Shown: piece by piece, positions 22,366 to 32,418 of the stretch
Layout of the letters: each line of letters begins with the position of its first letter
How positions within the stretch are numbered: position 1 is the stretch's first letter
DNA from: Dallia pectoralis
Taxonomy: Eukaryota; Chordata; Actinopteri; Esociformes; Umbridae
Length of the DNA: 64,000 bases
Assembly: GCA_029465975.1 (NCBI GenBank)
Contig: CM055745.1
Span: forward strand, 11,723,941 to 11,787,940
Direction of reading: 5' to 3'
Notes under the pieces: model-generated
The model's database searches: none
What the model was told of the DNA's origin: nothing
The model's input: the letters and a program-made list of their open reading frames with translations, nothing else
Position numbers and translations under genes: made by a program

Positions 22366-24059
22366 TTAGGAGTTGTGTATCCTAACGGCCAGTGGGGAGA
22401 ACCTGTCTCTAACCCTGTTGGTCTTGGTCTGGACGCTTCTGAGCCTTCTGCCTGACGGCATCTTGCTGAACAGTCCATGTCCTGGGTGACTAGGATCAGA
22501 AATGATCCGCTTGGTTCTCCTCTTGCACCTCAGGGTGTGGAGATCCTGCATGGATGGCAGGTCAGTCCCCGTGATGCGCTCTGCTGTTTTTATAACCTTC
22601 TGTTGTGCCTTAAGGTCGAGGGAGGTACAACTGCCGTACCATGCGGTGACACATCCGGTCAGGATACTCTCAATAGTGCACCTGTAGAAATTGGACAGTA
22701 TCCTTGCATTCATGCCGAATCTCCTCAGCCGTCTGAGGAAGAAGAGCCGTTTCCTGGCCTCCTTAACCACAATGTTGGAGTGGAGAGACCAGGTCAGGTC
22801 ATCGCTGATGTTGACCCCTAGGAACTTGACGTTGTTGACTCTCTCGACTGCAGACCCGTTGATGAGAATGGGAGCGCTGTCTCCTCGCCGCTTCTTCCTG
22901 TAGTCCACAATCATCTCCTTAGTCTTGCTGACGTTGAGTTGGAGATTGTTTTTCTGACACCACAGAGACAGTGATCGTATCTCGTCTCTGTAGGCCGACT
23001 CGTTATTGGAGATCAGATGACACAGTGGTGTCATCAGCAAACTTAATGATGGTGTTGGAGGAGTGAGAAGCTACGCAGTCGTAGGTGAAGAGAGAGTACA
23101 GGAGCGGACTCAGCACACAGCCCTGGGGGGAACCAGTGCTGAGGATAAGTGAGGTAGAGGTGGTGTTGCCATCCGCACAACCTGGGGTCTGCCCGCCAGG
23201 AAGTTCAGGATCCATCCGCACAGGGCGGGGTCGAGACCCAGTTCCCTGAGCTTCACTGCAAGCCTAAGGGGCACATCGGTGTTGAATGCTGAGCTGTAGT
23301 CTATGAAAGCATTCTCACATATGTGTTCCTTTTATCCAGGTGAGAGAGTGCGGAGTGGAGGGACAGAGAGATGGCATCTTCTGTGGATCTGTTTGGTCTG
23401 TAGGCAATTTGGTATGGGTCCAATGTAGCAGGCATGGAGACTTTAATGTGGACTTTGACTAACTGCTGCAACAGGGCGGTAGTCATTCATGCAGTGGACT
23501 TTTGTTTTTTTTGGAACAGGGACAATGATGGACTTCTTGAAGCAGATGGGGACCACTGACTGATGTAGCGATAGGTTGAATATATAGTAAAAACATCAGC
23601 CAGTTGATCAGCACATGCTTTGAGAGCACGACCAGGGATGTTGTCTGGTCCAGCAGCTTTGTGTATGTTAATCCTTTTAAGTGATTTACACACGTCTGCC
23701 CTGGTTACCTGGAGTGGGCACCAGCCCTGGTCCCATGTAATGTCCAAGCCATCAGTGTTAGTCTCAAACCGTGAGAAAAAGGTGTTGAGTTCCTCTGGGA
23801 GAGAGGCTGCCACCTCCCCCACACTAAGAATTGATCTTGAGGTTTTGCGTGGTATAATGTCCTCAATGCATTTGCCAATAAAACTGGTCACTGTCTCTGC
23901 ATATTCATCAATGTTTCCCCCGGACGATTCGCGGAACATATTCCAGTCCGTGGTGAGGAAACAATGACGTATCTCGGCTTCTGATTCGTCCGTCCACCGT
24001 TGGGTTGATCTCGTCACAGGCTGTTGTTCTTTTAGCTTCTGTCTGTAGGAAGGAAGCAA
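22366..24059 (-). pseudogene. LINE reverse transcriptase and C-terminal domain
   Basis: Fragments, 5' to 3' on the minus strand: 24059-23487 (FFSRFETN, INIHKAAGPDNIPGRALKAC), 23486-23301 (DPYQIAYRPNRSTEDAISLS), 23221-23003 (GSPQGCVLSPLLY, FADDTTV) and 23040-22366 (NVSKTKEMIVDYRKKR, RRLRRFGMNARI, MPSGRRLRSVQTKTNRVRD). The FADD active site is intact, but the frames are out of register with one another. Confidence 0.87.
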
Positions 24060-24195
24060 CAGTATCGATGCGTGATCTGATTTGACAAAAGCGGGACGGG
24101 GAGGGGCTTATATCCATGCGGAAATGGAGAGTAAACATTGTCTCGCGTCGGAAAGTTGACGTGCTTTTTGAACTTTGGTAGCACTTTCTTCGGGT

Positions 24196-25041
24196 TTACA
24201 CCGTTGAAGTTGCCAGCAATAATAAAGGCAGCCTCCGGATGTAAACATTCAAGCCTATTGATAACTCTAAAAAGTTCGTCGAGCGCAGTCCCAGCGTTGG
24301 CTTGTGGGGGTACACAGCTGTTAAAATTACTGATGTGAACTCCCGGGGTAGATAGTAAGGGCGACATTTAATCGTGAGATGCTCCAGATTAGGAGAGCAA
24401 CCCGAAGAAATACAGTCCACATCCAAACACCAGAGGTTATTTACCATGAAGCAAACACCACCACCCCTGCTCTTGCCAGACTCTGCTGTACGATCCTGCC
24501 GATGGATAGATAGCCCGTCCGGAACAATGGCCGCATCTGGGATTGAGGGCTCTAGCCAGGTCTCAATGAAAACCAGGACGTTACAGTTCTTGGTGTCCCT
24601 CTGCATAGTTAGCTTGGCCCTTAGCTCGTCCAGCTTGCTGTCTAGTGACTGGACGTTAGGTAAGAGAATACTCGGGAGGGGAGCACGATTCTTCCGCAGC
24701 CGCAGTCGAATCAAAATTCCTCCACGCTTCCCACGCTTCCTTCGTCTGCGCCATATTCCAGGTGGTTGCACAGGTAAGCACAACAAAGGGTATTCCGAGG
24801 AGTTTGCCGAACTATATGTTCTAGTCGACAATGTTGGTTCCAGTGCAGTTCTGATGTCCAAAACTGACTGTCTGTCATAAGTAATTAAAGCGCTAACAGA
24901 TGTAACTAAACAACAAAACATAAATACAAATACAACTGTAAAATTGCAAAGGTGGTTGGGAGCACGAGAAACGGCAGCCATCCACAACGGCGCAATCTTG
25001 CTAGAGATTGTTTCGTGCATAGGAGGGTGCATGTCGAACAT
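24196..25041 (-). pseudogene. LINE ORF2 N-terminus: APE-type endonuclease
   Basis: Endonuclease-like blocks are SILLPNVQSLDSKLDELRAK, CNVLVFIETWLEP, PDGLSIHRQDR, GGGVCFMVNNLWC and the SVILTAVYPHK strand. A basic arginine-rich stretch (RRRRKRGKRGG) precedes them. The catalytic SDH-like end continues in a different frame near 24100. Inactive because of the frameshift around 24210. Confidence 0.8.
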
Positions 25042-25187
25042 AAAGCACGTCCGAATTCATGAAGTAGAAATAAATGTGTGCCCCGTATTTGATGCGCTGC
25101 GCCAACCGTCCTCCTTTCTCTGGCTCCGACCCCCAGCCTGGCACCGCAGTGACGGCACTGCAGTCTGAATCCGGTAAAGTAAAAAAT

Positions 25188-25755
25188 ACCCGTATTTGAA
25201 GTCGCACCGGACAATAAGTCGCATTTATTTAGAAATGTATTTCACAAAATCCAAGACCAAAAAAAATACATTTATTCTGGAACATTTAATCACAGAATAA
25301 CACATAAAAAGTTATTCAACTAGCATAAAGAACAACAGGCTGAATAGGCTAAATTAACATAACAAGTTTCACCAAGTTCCCGATATCATTCAACATCACG
25401 AAATCCATTGACTTCGTCATCACGACAGCACGTTGTTCAAGCACCCATCTGTGGACTCATTCCTCCAGCCCTGGCCATTTAGCTTTCAGCCCACGATTAG
25501 CTTTCTTTGTTTTCTTCATCGCAGTTAAAGTAACCTCTGCTTTTCGCTAGTCCCGCACACGTTACTCCAAACGTTACCGTTTTCGGCTGCATACTTTACT
25601 ACCTGCAGTTTGTAATCTGCAGAATAGGATTTTCTTATTGGGGGCATTTTCAGTGGTCTTTATGTTAATATTTATATATAAGTCGCACCTGACTATAAGT
25701 CGCAGGACCAGCAAAACTATAAAAAAGTGCAACTTATAGTCCGGAAAATACGGTA
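25188..25755 (-). mobile_element. pogo-like DNA transposon relic
   Basis: The right end reads in reverse complement TACCGTATTTTCCGGACTAT followed by AAGTTGCAC, and related AAGTCGCA words occur at the left end near 25195. These ends are typical of a pogo/Tigger-like family in fish. On the minus strand near 25505-25420 the sequence reads RGLKAKWPGLEE, a stop, then VHRWVLEQRAV, which resembles the CENP-B-type DNA-binding region of pogo-like transposases. The core is deleted. Confidence 0.65.
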
Positions 25756-25759
25756 CAAT

Positions 25760-25930
25760 AAATAATATGTCTTGCACCAACATTGAGGCAGCTAACAAAT
25801 TAGCCCACATATTTTTTCATAGACAATTTACGAATGAATGAACGAATTAACAATTTAAGAATCGGAATCGAGAATCGTTAGGAACCGGAATTGAAACAAG
25901 CAACCGGAATCGGAATCGTTCAAAACCCTA
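25760..25930. other. Possible hAT terminus next to the GT tract
   Basis: The sequence caaccggaatcggaatcgtt followed by caaaaccctaac reads inverted as TAGGGTTTTGAACGATTCCG, which resembles a hAT end. No partner end was found. It marks the left edge of the inverted NLR duplication. Confidence 0.35.
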
Positions 25931-27000
25931 ACGTGTGTGTGCGTTTACGCGTGTGTACGCGTGTGTGTGTTTACGTGTGTGTCTGTGTGTGTTTTCCTGT
26001 ACGTGTGTGTGTGTGTGTGTGTGGACGTGCGTGTGTGTGTTTACCAGGACGTGTGTGTGCCTGTTTACGTGTGCGTGTGTGTGCCTGTTTACGTGTGCGT
26101 GTGTGTACGTGTGTGTGTGCTTACGTGCACTAGTGTGTGTACATGTACATGTGTGTTTACGTGTACGAGTGTGTGTTTACCTGTACGTGCGTTTGTGCCT
26201 GTGTTTACGTGTGTGTGTTTATGTGTGTGTTTACGTGTGTGCGTTTAAGTGAGTGTGTGTGCGTGCGTGGACGTGGGTGATTAACATAACAACATAACAC
26301 ACACATCTGATGGATGAGACACAATATTACACATCATCATTCATATTGTGTTTATACGTGTAAGTGTGTTTACGTGTATGTGTGTTTATGTGTATGTGTG
26401 TGTGTTTACGTGTGTGTGTGTTTACATGTGTTTGTTTACGTGTGTGTGTGTTTAAATTTGTGTGTGTGTGTGTGTGTTTACTTGTACGCGTGTGTTTACG
26501 TGGATGTGTGTGTACATGTGTGTGTGTTTAAGTGTAAATGTGTGTGTACGTGTATGTTTAAAGGTACGTGTGTGTGTGTGTTTACGCGTGCTTGTGTATG
26601 TGTGTGTGTTTACGTGTACGTTTTTACGTTTTACGTGTGCTTGTGTGCGTGTCTGTGTGTTTAGGTGCACGCGTGTGTGTGTGTGTTTACGTGTGTGTGT
26701 GTTTACGTGTACGTGTGTGTTTACGTGTATGTGTGCGTGTGCGTGTTTATGTGTACTTGTGTGTGTGTTTACGTGTATGTGTGCGTGTACGTGTCTGCGT
26801 GTTTACGTGTACTTGTTTGGGTGTGTGTGTTTACGTGTACGTGTGTGTATACGTGTGTGTGAGTGTTTACGTGTACTTGTATGTCTGTGTGTGTTTACGT
26901 GTACATGTGTGTGTTTACGTCTACATGTGTGTGTTTACGTGTGTGCTTGTGTTTACGTGTACGTGTGTGTATGTTTACGTGTATGTGTGTGTTTAGGTTT
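25931..27000. repeat. GT-rich tract with GTGTTTACGTGTAC units
   Basis: Reverse-complement counterpart of the tract at 66-1888. It is built from GTGTGT runs broken by TTTACGTGTAC words. One unit of the 53-bp repeat in the opposite orientation is embedded at 26296-26347. Several 60-180-codon frames across it are low complexity only. Confidence 0.92.
26296..26347 (-). repeat. Single inverted copy of the 53-bp repeat
   Basis: Reads acacacacatctgatggatg then agacacaatattacacatcatcattcatat, the reverse complement of the units at 26999-27788. The GT tract between 26348 and 26998 is therefore flanked by inverted copies. Confidence 0.85.
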
Positions 27001-27788
27001 GTATGAATGATGATGTGTAATATTATGTCTCATCCATCAGATGTGTGTGTGTTTAATATGAATGATGATGAGTAATATTGTGTCTCATCCATCAGATGTG
27101 TGTGTATAATATGAATGATGATGTGTAATATTGTGTCTCATCCATCAGATGTGTGTGTATAATATGAATGATGATGTGTAATATTGTGTCTCATCCATCA
27201 GATGTGTGTGTATAATATGAATGATGATGTGTAATATTGTGTCTCATCCATCAGATGTGTGTGTATAATATGAATGATGATGTGTAATATTGTGTCTCAT
27301 CCATCAGATGTGTGTGTATAATATGAATGATGATGTGTAATATTGTGTCTCATCCATCAGATGTGTGTGTATAATATGAATGATGATGTGTAATATTGTG
27401 TCTTATCCATCAGATGTGTGTGTGTATAATATGAATGATGATGTGTAATATTGTGTCTCATCCATCAGATGTGTGTGTATAATATGAATGATGATGTGTA
27501 ATATTGTATCTCATCCATCAGATGTGTGTGTATAATATGAATGATGATGTGTAATATTGTGTCTCATCCATCAGATGTGTGTGTGTATAATATGAATGAT
27601 GATGTGTAATATTGTGTCTCATCCATCAGATGTGTGTGTATAATATGAATGATGATGTGTAATATTGTGTCTCATCCATCAGATGTGTGTGTATAATATG
27701 AATGATGATGTGTAATATTGTGTCTCATCCATCAGATGTGTGTGTATAATATGAATGATGATGTGTAATATTGTGTTTCATCCATCAG
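26999..27788 (+). repeat. 53-bp tandem array carrying 15 copies of the B30.2 splice acceptor
   Basis: Unit gatgtgtgtgtataatatga followed by atgatgatgtgtaatattgtgtctcatccatca. The acceptor-like CATCCATCAG ends at 27040, 27095, 27148, 27201, 27254, 27307, 27360, 27413, 27468, 27521, 27574, 27629, 27682, 27735 and 27788. One copy (27413) reads TTATCCATCAG. Every copy is followed by ATGTGTGTG, the first nine bases of the B30.2 exon. The last one is the acceptor used for that exon. Spacing is 53 bp (55 in four places). Confidence 0.95.
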
Positions 27789-28342
27789 ATGTGTGTGATC
27801 TCACACTGGACCTAAACACAGTAAACAGAAAACTCTCTCTGTCTGAGGAGAACAGAAAGGTGACATGGAGGAGTAAGGAGCTGCCGTATCCTGATCACCC
27901 AGAGAGATTTGACTCCTGTCTACAGGTGTTGTGTAGAGAGGGTCTGTCTGGACGCTGTTACTGGGAGGTGAAGTGGAGTGGGAGAGGGGCTAATATAGGA
28001 GTGACATATAAAGGAATCAAAAGGAGAGGAGATGGTGGTGACTGTCTGCTTGGATACAATGACAAGTCCTGGTGTCTTTACTGTGATGGCAACAGATACT
28101 CTGTCTGTCACAATAATAACACAACTCCCATATCTGTCACCCCCTCAGACTCCCACAGAGTAGGAGTGTATCTGGACTGGCCAGCCGGCACTCTGTCCTT
28201 CTACAGGGTTTCCTCTGACACACTGACCCACCTGTACACATTCAACACCACATTCACTGAGCTCCTCTATCCAGGGTTTTGGGTTGAATCCTCAGTGTCT
28301 CTGTGTCAGATGGAGAGAAAGAGACAGAAGCAGCAGAGATGA
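27789..28342 (+). CDS. Orphan B30.2 (PRY-SPRY) exon of an NLR-type gene
   Basis: The exon starts after CATCCATCAG, phase 1 in, and ends with TGA at 28340-28342. The PRY half reads VCDLTLDLNTVNRKLSLSEE and PYPDHPERFDSCLQVLCREG. The SPRY half reads GRCYWEVKWSG, a GVTYKGI strand, YNDKSWCLYCDGN, HRVGVYLDWPAGTLSFYRVS and YPGFWVESSVSLC. B30.2 domains are ligand-binding modules that end many fish NLRs. The frame is fully open. No LRR, linker or NACHT exon precedes it on the plus strand; upstream are only the repeat tracts shared with the left NLR gene and then transposons. It is either an isolated duplicate or the end of a gene whose 5' part is displaced or deleted. Confidence 0.9.
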
Positions 28343-28428
28343 GCTCTTAAACTTTTATTAACTTTTAGTTGATTTTTGGTCAGTTTAAGATGAGATAAAC
28401 ATTCAGAAACAAAGGAAAACAAGATCAG

Positions 28429-28434
28429 AATAAA
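28429..28434 (+). terminator. Poly(A) signal AATAAA after the B30.2 exon
   Basis: AATAAA lies 87 bp after the TGA stop of the B30.2 exon, a plausible distance for the 3' UTR. No downstream GU-rich element was assessed. Confidence 0.5.
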
Positions 28435-28639
28435 ATCCACAGTAAATCCCTCAGAAAGGTAATTTAACACTTTGTTTGACTTAAGACATTTTGGTGCTGC
28501 ACGTGGTGGGAGTGGCGGCGCTGCTTATGACAGTTGGCAGTTGGATTCCCTCCCTTTGTCTGTTTTAAATGTTTCTATTTTTGATGAGTGTAGAAACTGC
28601 CTCTGTCCCTGTGCCCCCCCCACACACACACACACACAC

Positions 28640-28866
28640 ACACCAGCCCCCCCTTCCTAGAGCTGTAGCTAAGCAACAGTCCATCAACAACATGCCCCTC
28701 CCCCCTTCCGAGAGCTGTAGCTAAGCAACAGTCAATCAACAACATGCCCCTCCCCCCATCCTAGATCTTTAGCTAAGCAACAGTCCATCAACAACATGCC
28801 CCTCCCCCTTCCTAGAGCTGAAGCTAAGCAACAGTCCATCAACAACATGCCCCTCCCCCTTCCATA
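28640..28866. repeat. About 53-bp tandem repeat, 4 copies
   Basis: Unit ctagagctgtagctaagcaa followed by cagtccatcaacaacatgcccctcccccttc. It follows a short CA run at 28620-28643. Downstream of the orphan B30.2 exon. Confidence 0.9.
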
Positions 28867-29148
28867 CTGAGGCCAGTCTGATAATATTTCCCCAGGAGGC
28901 AAAACATGAAAACTTACATAAACTAATGAATGAATCACCACACTGGTCTGTAAAACCTTCTGATTTACAAATCATTCTAAGGTTGTTATTGTTTATTATT
29001 GGTGATTGTAAACATTGATGTCAGTAGAATGTTTATGTATTTAATTGTTGACAAAACATTCCTGCCTCTGTAATTGTATTACAATGTCCCAGTTTTAAAA
29101 CATTTAATATTAATAAAGGTATTTTATAACCGATTATTCAAGATAAAC
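28867..29148. other. Unassigned AT-rich sequence
   Basis: No coding frame of substance and no transposon end recognised. An AATAAA occurs at about 29113. Confidence 0.4.
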
Positions 29149-29345
29149 AAGCCCTCCTATATTGTGTGACCTCAGATATTCAACAAGCCCTCTTATATTG
29201 TGTGACCTCAGATATTCAACAAGCCCTCTTATATTGTGTGACCTCAGATATTCAACAAGCCCTCCTATATTGTGTGACCTCAGATATTCAACAAGCCCTC
29301 CTATATTGTGTGACCTCAGATATTCAACAAGCCCTCCTATACTGT
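29149..29345. repeat. 36-bp tandem repeat, 5-6 copies
   Basis: Unit caagccctcctatattgtgt followed by gacctcagatattcaa. Units are almost identical, with one C/T difference (cctcct/cctctt). The last copy ends in tgtgtgtcaagtt. Confidence 0.95.
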
Positions 29346-29636
29346 GTGTCAAGTTATCTACTGTGTACACTTCGGCTCCTGGCCTAAACTTGAAAAACGG
29401 CCTGTTCAAGGACTGAAGAATGCATGGGACAACTCAATTAGTTCCGACTTCTTTATTTACTTCAGTTTTGTTGGTTCCAGATGCATTTGTCTGCTGACAC
29501 TGGTCAGTACAAGTTGTAAGAACAACTGATAGTAGTGGTAGTAGTAGAAGTAGTTTTAGAAGTATTAGTAGTCTTTACTAGTAGTGGAAGTATTAGGTTG
29601 ATAACCTTTAAAGAAAAATACACAAAAGGTTGCATG

Positions 29637-29822
29637 CATTATTATGTGTGCTTGACTATGGTCAAGGAGACATATTGTAATCTCACATATATATTATTAT
29701 TATGTGTGCTTGACTATGGTCAAGGACACATATTGTAATCTCACATATATATTATTATTATGTGTGCTTGACTATGGTCAAGGACACATATTGTAATCTC
29801 ACATATATATTATTATTATTAT
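29637..29822. repeat. 61-63-bp tandem repeat, 3 copies
   Basis: Unit tattattatgtgtgcttgac followed by tatggtcaaggacacatattgtaatctcacatatata. A (GTA)n-like run precedes it at 29535-29590. Confidence 0.9.
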
Positions 29823-30539
29823 TATATCAAATTTTGACCACCCCTACTCCTCCCACAGTTTTTGAACCCGAAACCTATTTTGTTGCTATTGTTTTGTAGA
29901 AAGTTTCTTTATGTAGTTCACGAAATATTAACGGAATTGTCGCTAATTAATCCTCATTGAAATACATTGACGGAAACTTCAAAACTAGAGTGTGAGAGCC
30001 CATTCAGCAGAAAATGTAGAGAACATTTGTAAACTGCTACTGCTGCCTGAGTTTCAACCCTTTACACACAAATGGCATATCAAAACGTTCAGCTATTTGT
30101 TCTGTCACTCAAAATGTTCAAATATAAGCTGTAACATAAATATTGATTTCGTTATGTCCTTTTGTTTCCAACTTGCGCCTCCCCATAGACATCCATAGAA
30201 ACGGTGATTTTCTCCACTCTAATTTGAAAGCGATTTTTTGTGTTTTTTTGGTAGTTTGTGAATTGTGATAGCGCCTACATTTCTGGGGTTACATAAACAT
30301 GTTATACACCAAAATGTCCGCCTGGTTCTTAGGATTCTCATGATGTGATGATAGACAGAGAAGCTGCATTTTCTGGTTGTTGATTGGCTAAATAGTAGGA
30401 ACATTCTGGAAGGGGCGGGGGGGAGGAGGCAGCGCGCTCTGATATCGATGAGAACAGCTGTTCCTCCTGACAAAGGCATGGCTGCCAGGCAACAGCCACA
30501 GACACTGCAATCAACAGCCACAGACATATCCTGCAGCAA
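29823..30539. other. Unassigned sequence, probably repetitive
   Basis: No long coding frame. Blocks such as gaccacccctactcctccca and a GC-rich stretch near 30410-30440 suggest old repeat material. I cannot name a family. Confidence 0.35.
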
Positions 30540-31400
30540 TGAATGAATGAATGAATGAATGGGTAAGTTCTTTCTCTGGGTCTCTGTTTACACGTTAGCA
30601 TGTTAGCTAGCGTTAGCGCGCTAGCTAGCGTTAGCAACTACTGTAAGTGTATGCATACATTCAGACAGCCTGCAGCAATGAATGAATGTGTAAGTTCTTT
30701 CTCTGGGTCTCTGTTTACACGTTAGCATGTTAGCTAGCGCTACCGCTTAGCTACTACTGTAAGTGTATGCATACATTCAGACAGCCTGCAGCAATGAATG
30801 AATTGGTAAGTTCTTTTTCTGGGTCTCTGTTTACACGTTAGCATGTTAGCTAGCGTTAGCGCGCTAGCTAGCGTTAGCTACTACTGTAAGTGTATGCATA
30901 CATCAAACAACAACGTTAGCATGCTAGCTAGCGTTAGCGCTGCTAGCTAGCTAGTTACTCTTGTATGTGTATGCTCCATCACTGGGTAGATTGTATTCAA
31001 ACGACTTTTGTTAGTGTGCAAACTAACTAGCTAGCCAGTACTGTGTGTGTAGGCTCACTAAAACAACTAGCTAGCGTTAGCTACTACTGTAAGTGTATGC
31101 ATACATTCAGACAGCCTGCAGCAATGAATGAATTGGTAAGTTCTTTTTCTGGGTCTCTGTTTACACGTTAGCATGTTAGCTAGCGTTAGCGCGCTAGCTA
31201 GCGTTAGCTACTACTGTAAGTGTAGGCATACATCAAACAACAACGTTAGCATGCTAGCTAGCGTTAGCGCTGCTAGCTAGCTAGTTACTCTTGTATGTGT
31301 ATGCTCCATCACTGGGTAGATTGTATTCAAACGACTTTTGTTAGTGTGCAAACTAACTAGCTAGCCAGTACTGTGTGTGTAGGCTCACTAAAACAACTAG
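30540..31400 (+). repeat. Complex repeat rich in GCTAGC with repeated donor-like GGTAAGTTCTTT
   Basis: The block GCAGCAATGAATGAAT followed by (T/G)GGTAAGTTCTTT occurs at about 30535, 30670, 30790 and 31120. Between them are runs of gttagctagcgttagcgcgc and ctagctagcgttagc. Segments 30751-31070 and 31081-31400 form a nearly identical tandem duplication of about 330 bp. The many overlapping GCTAGC palindromes could extrude as cruciforms. AATGAATG-GTAAGT resembles the end of an exon carrying a start codon, but no downstream exon is seen. Confidence 0.85.
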
Positions 31401-31489
31401 GCAAGTTGCAATGGTGTTTAATAGGTTACTAGGTTGGTTAAAAGGCTGCGTACAATGCTGTTTAATAGGCAGTTTATAATGCTGTTTCA

Positions 31490-32215
31490 TATGCTATTAT
31501 GTTGCATGCAGCAGTAGTGTGTATTCATGAGTAATGACTGATAGGTTTAACACATTTGTATACTATGGTGCATGCAGCAGCAGTGTGTATTCATGAGTAA
31601 TCACTGATAGGTTTAACACATTGCATACTATGGTGCATGCAGCAGCAGTGTGTATTCATGAGTAATCACTGATAGGTTTAACACATTGTATACTATGGTG
31701 CGTGCAGTAGCAGTGTGTATTTATGAGAATGACTGATAGGTTTAACACATTACATACTATGGTGCATGCAGCAGTAGTGTGTATTCATGAGTAATGACTG
31801 ATAGGTGTAACACATTGCATACTATGGTGCTTGCAGCAGTAGTGTGTATTCATGAGTAATGACTGATAGGTTTAACACATTACATACTATGGTGCATGCA
31901 GCAGTAGTGTGTATTCATGAGTATTGACTGATAGGTTTAACACATTGCATACTATGGTGCTTGCAGCAGTAGTGTGTATTCATGAGTAATGACTGATAGG
32001 TTTAACACATTTGTATACTATGGTGCATGCAGCAGCAGTGTGTATTCATGAGTAATCACTGATAGGTTTAACACATTGCATACTATGGTGCTTGCAGCAG
32101 TAGTGTGTATTCATGAGTAATGACTGATAGGTTTAACACATTGCATACTATGGTGCTTGCAGCAGTAGTGTGTATTCATGAGTAATGACTGATAGGTTTA
32201 ACACATTGCATACTA
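31490..32215. repeat. 65-bp minisatellite, about 11 copies
   Basis: Unit catactatggtgcttgcagc followed by agtagtgtgtattcatgagtaatgactgataggtttaacacattg. Variants alternate gtgcat/gtgctt and taatgac/taatcac. The same repeat recurs at 35331-35874 inside the BEL/Pao element. Confidence 0.96.
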
Positions 32216-32418
32216 TGGCAGCAGTGTCACCTCAGTTTGGCAGTTGATATCAGTACACAGTCGACTAGGGGTGGCCGCAAGCACACATCATCACAATTTC
32301 AGCAGAAATTGTACGCTATCTAGTTATAGGAAAGAATAACACATCTCTTAGATTAAACATAATTCCATAATAGTCATTTCAACCACATTATCAAAAGCAA
32401 TGATTTGACTACATTTTA
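32216..32418. other. Sequence between minisatellite and piggyBac, possible rest of BEL LTR
   Basis: It may be the distal part of the outer BEL LTR whose proximal part is 33677-34105, split by the piggyBac insertion. The LTR end is not identifiable. Confidence 0.35.

Larger units (their letters stand above)
22140..25170 (-). mobile_element. L2/CR1-group LINE, frameshifted
   Basis: The minus strand carries an APE-type endonuclease followed by a reverse transcriptase and a C-terminal domain in many short frames, with a non-coding AT-rich tail at 22140-22365. RT motifs include LDPYQIAYRPNRSTEDAI, TGSPQGCVLSPLLYSLF and IIKFADDTTVSSD. The C-terminal block reads RLFFLRRLRRFGMNARILSN. Clade is judged from these motifs as L2/CR1-like. 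At least five frame breaks make it inactive. Confidence 0.88.

Noticed and set aside
26999..27788. Regular direct repeats suggesting a CRISPR-like array
   Set aside because: Units are contiguous and identical without variable spacers, and the genome is eukaryotic. It is a tandem array.
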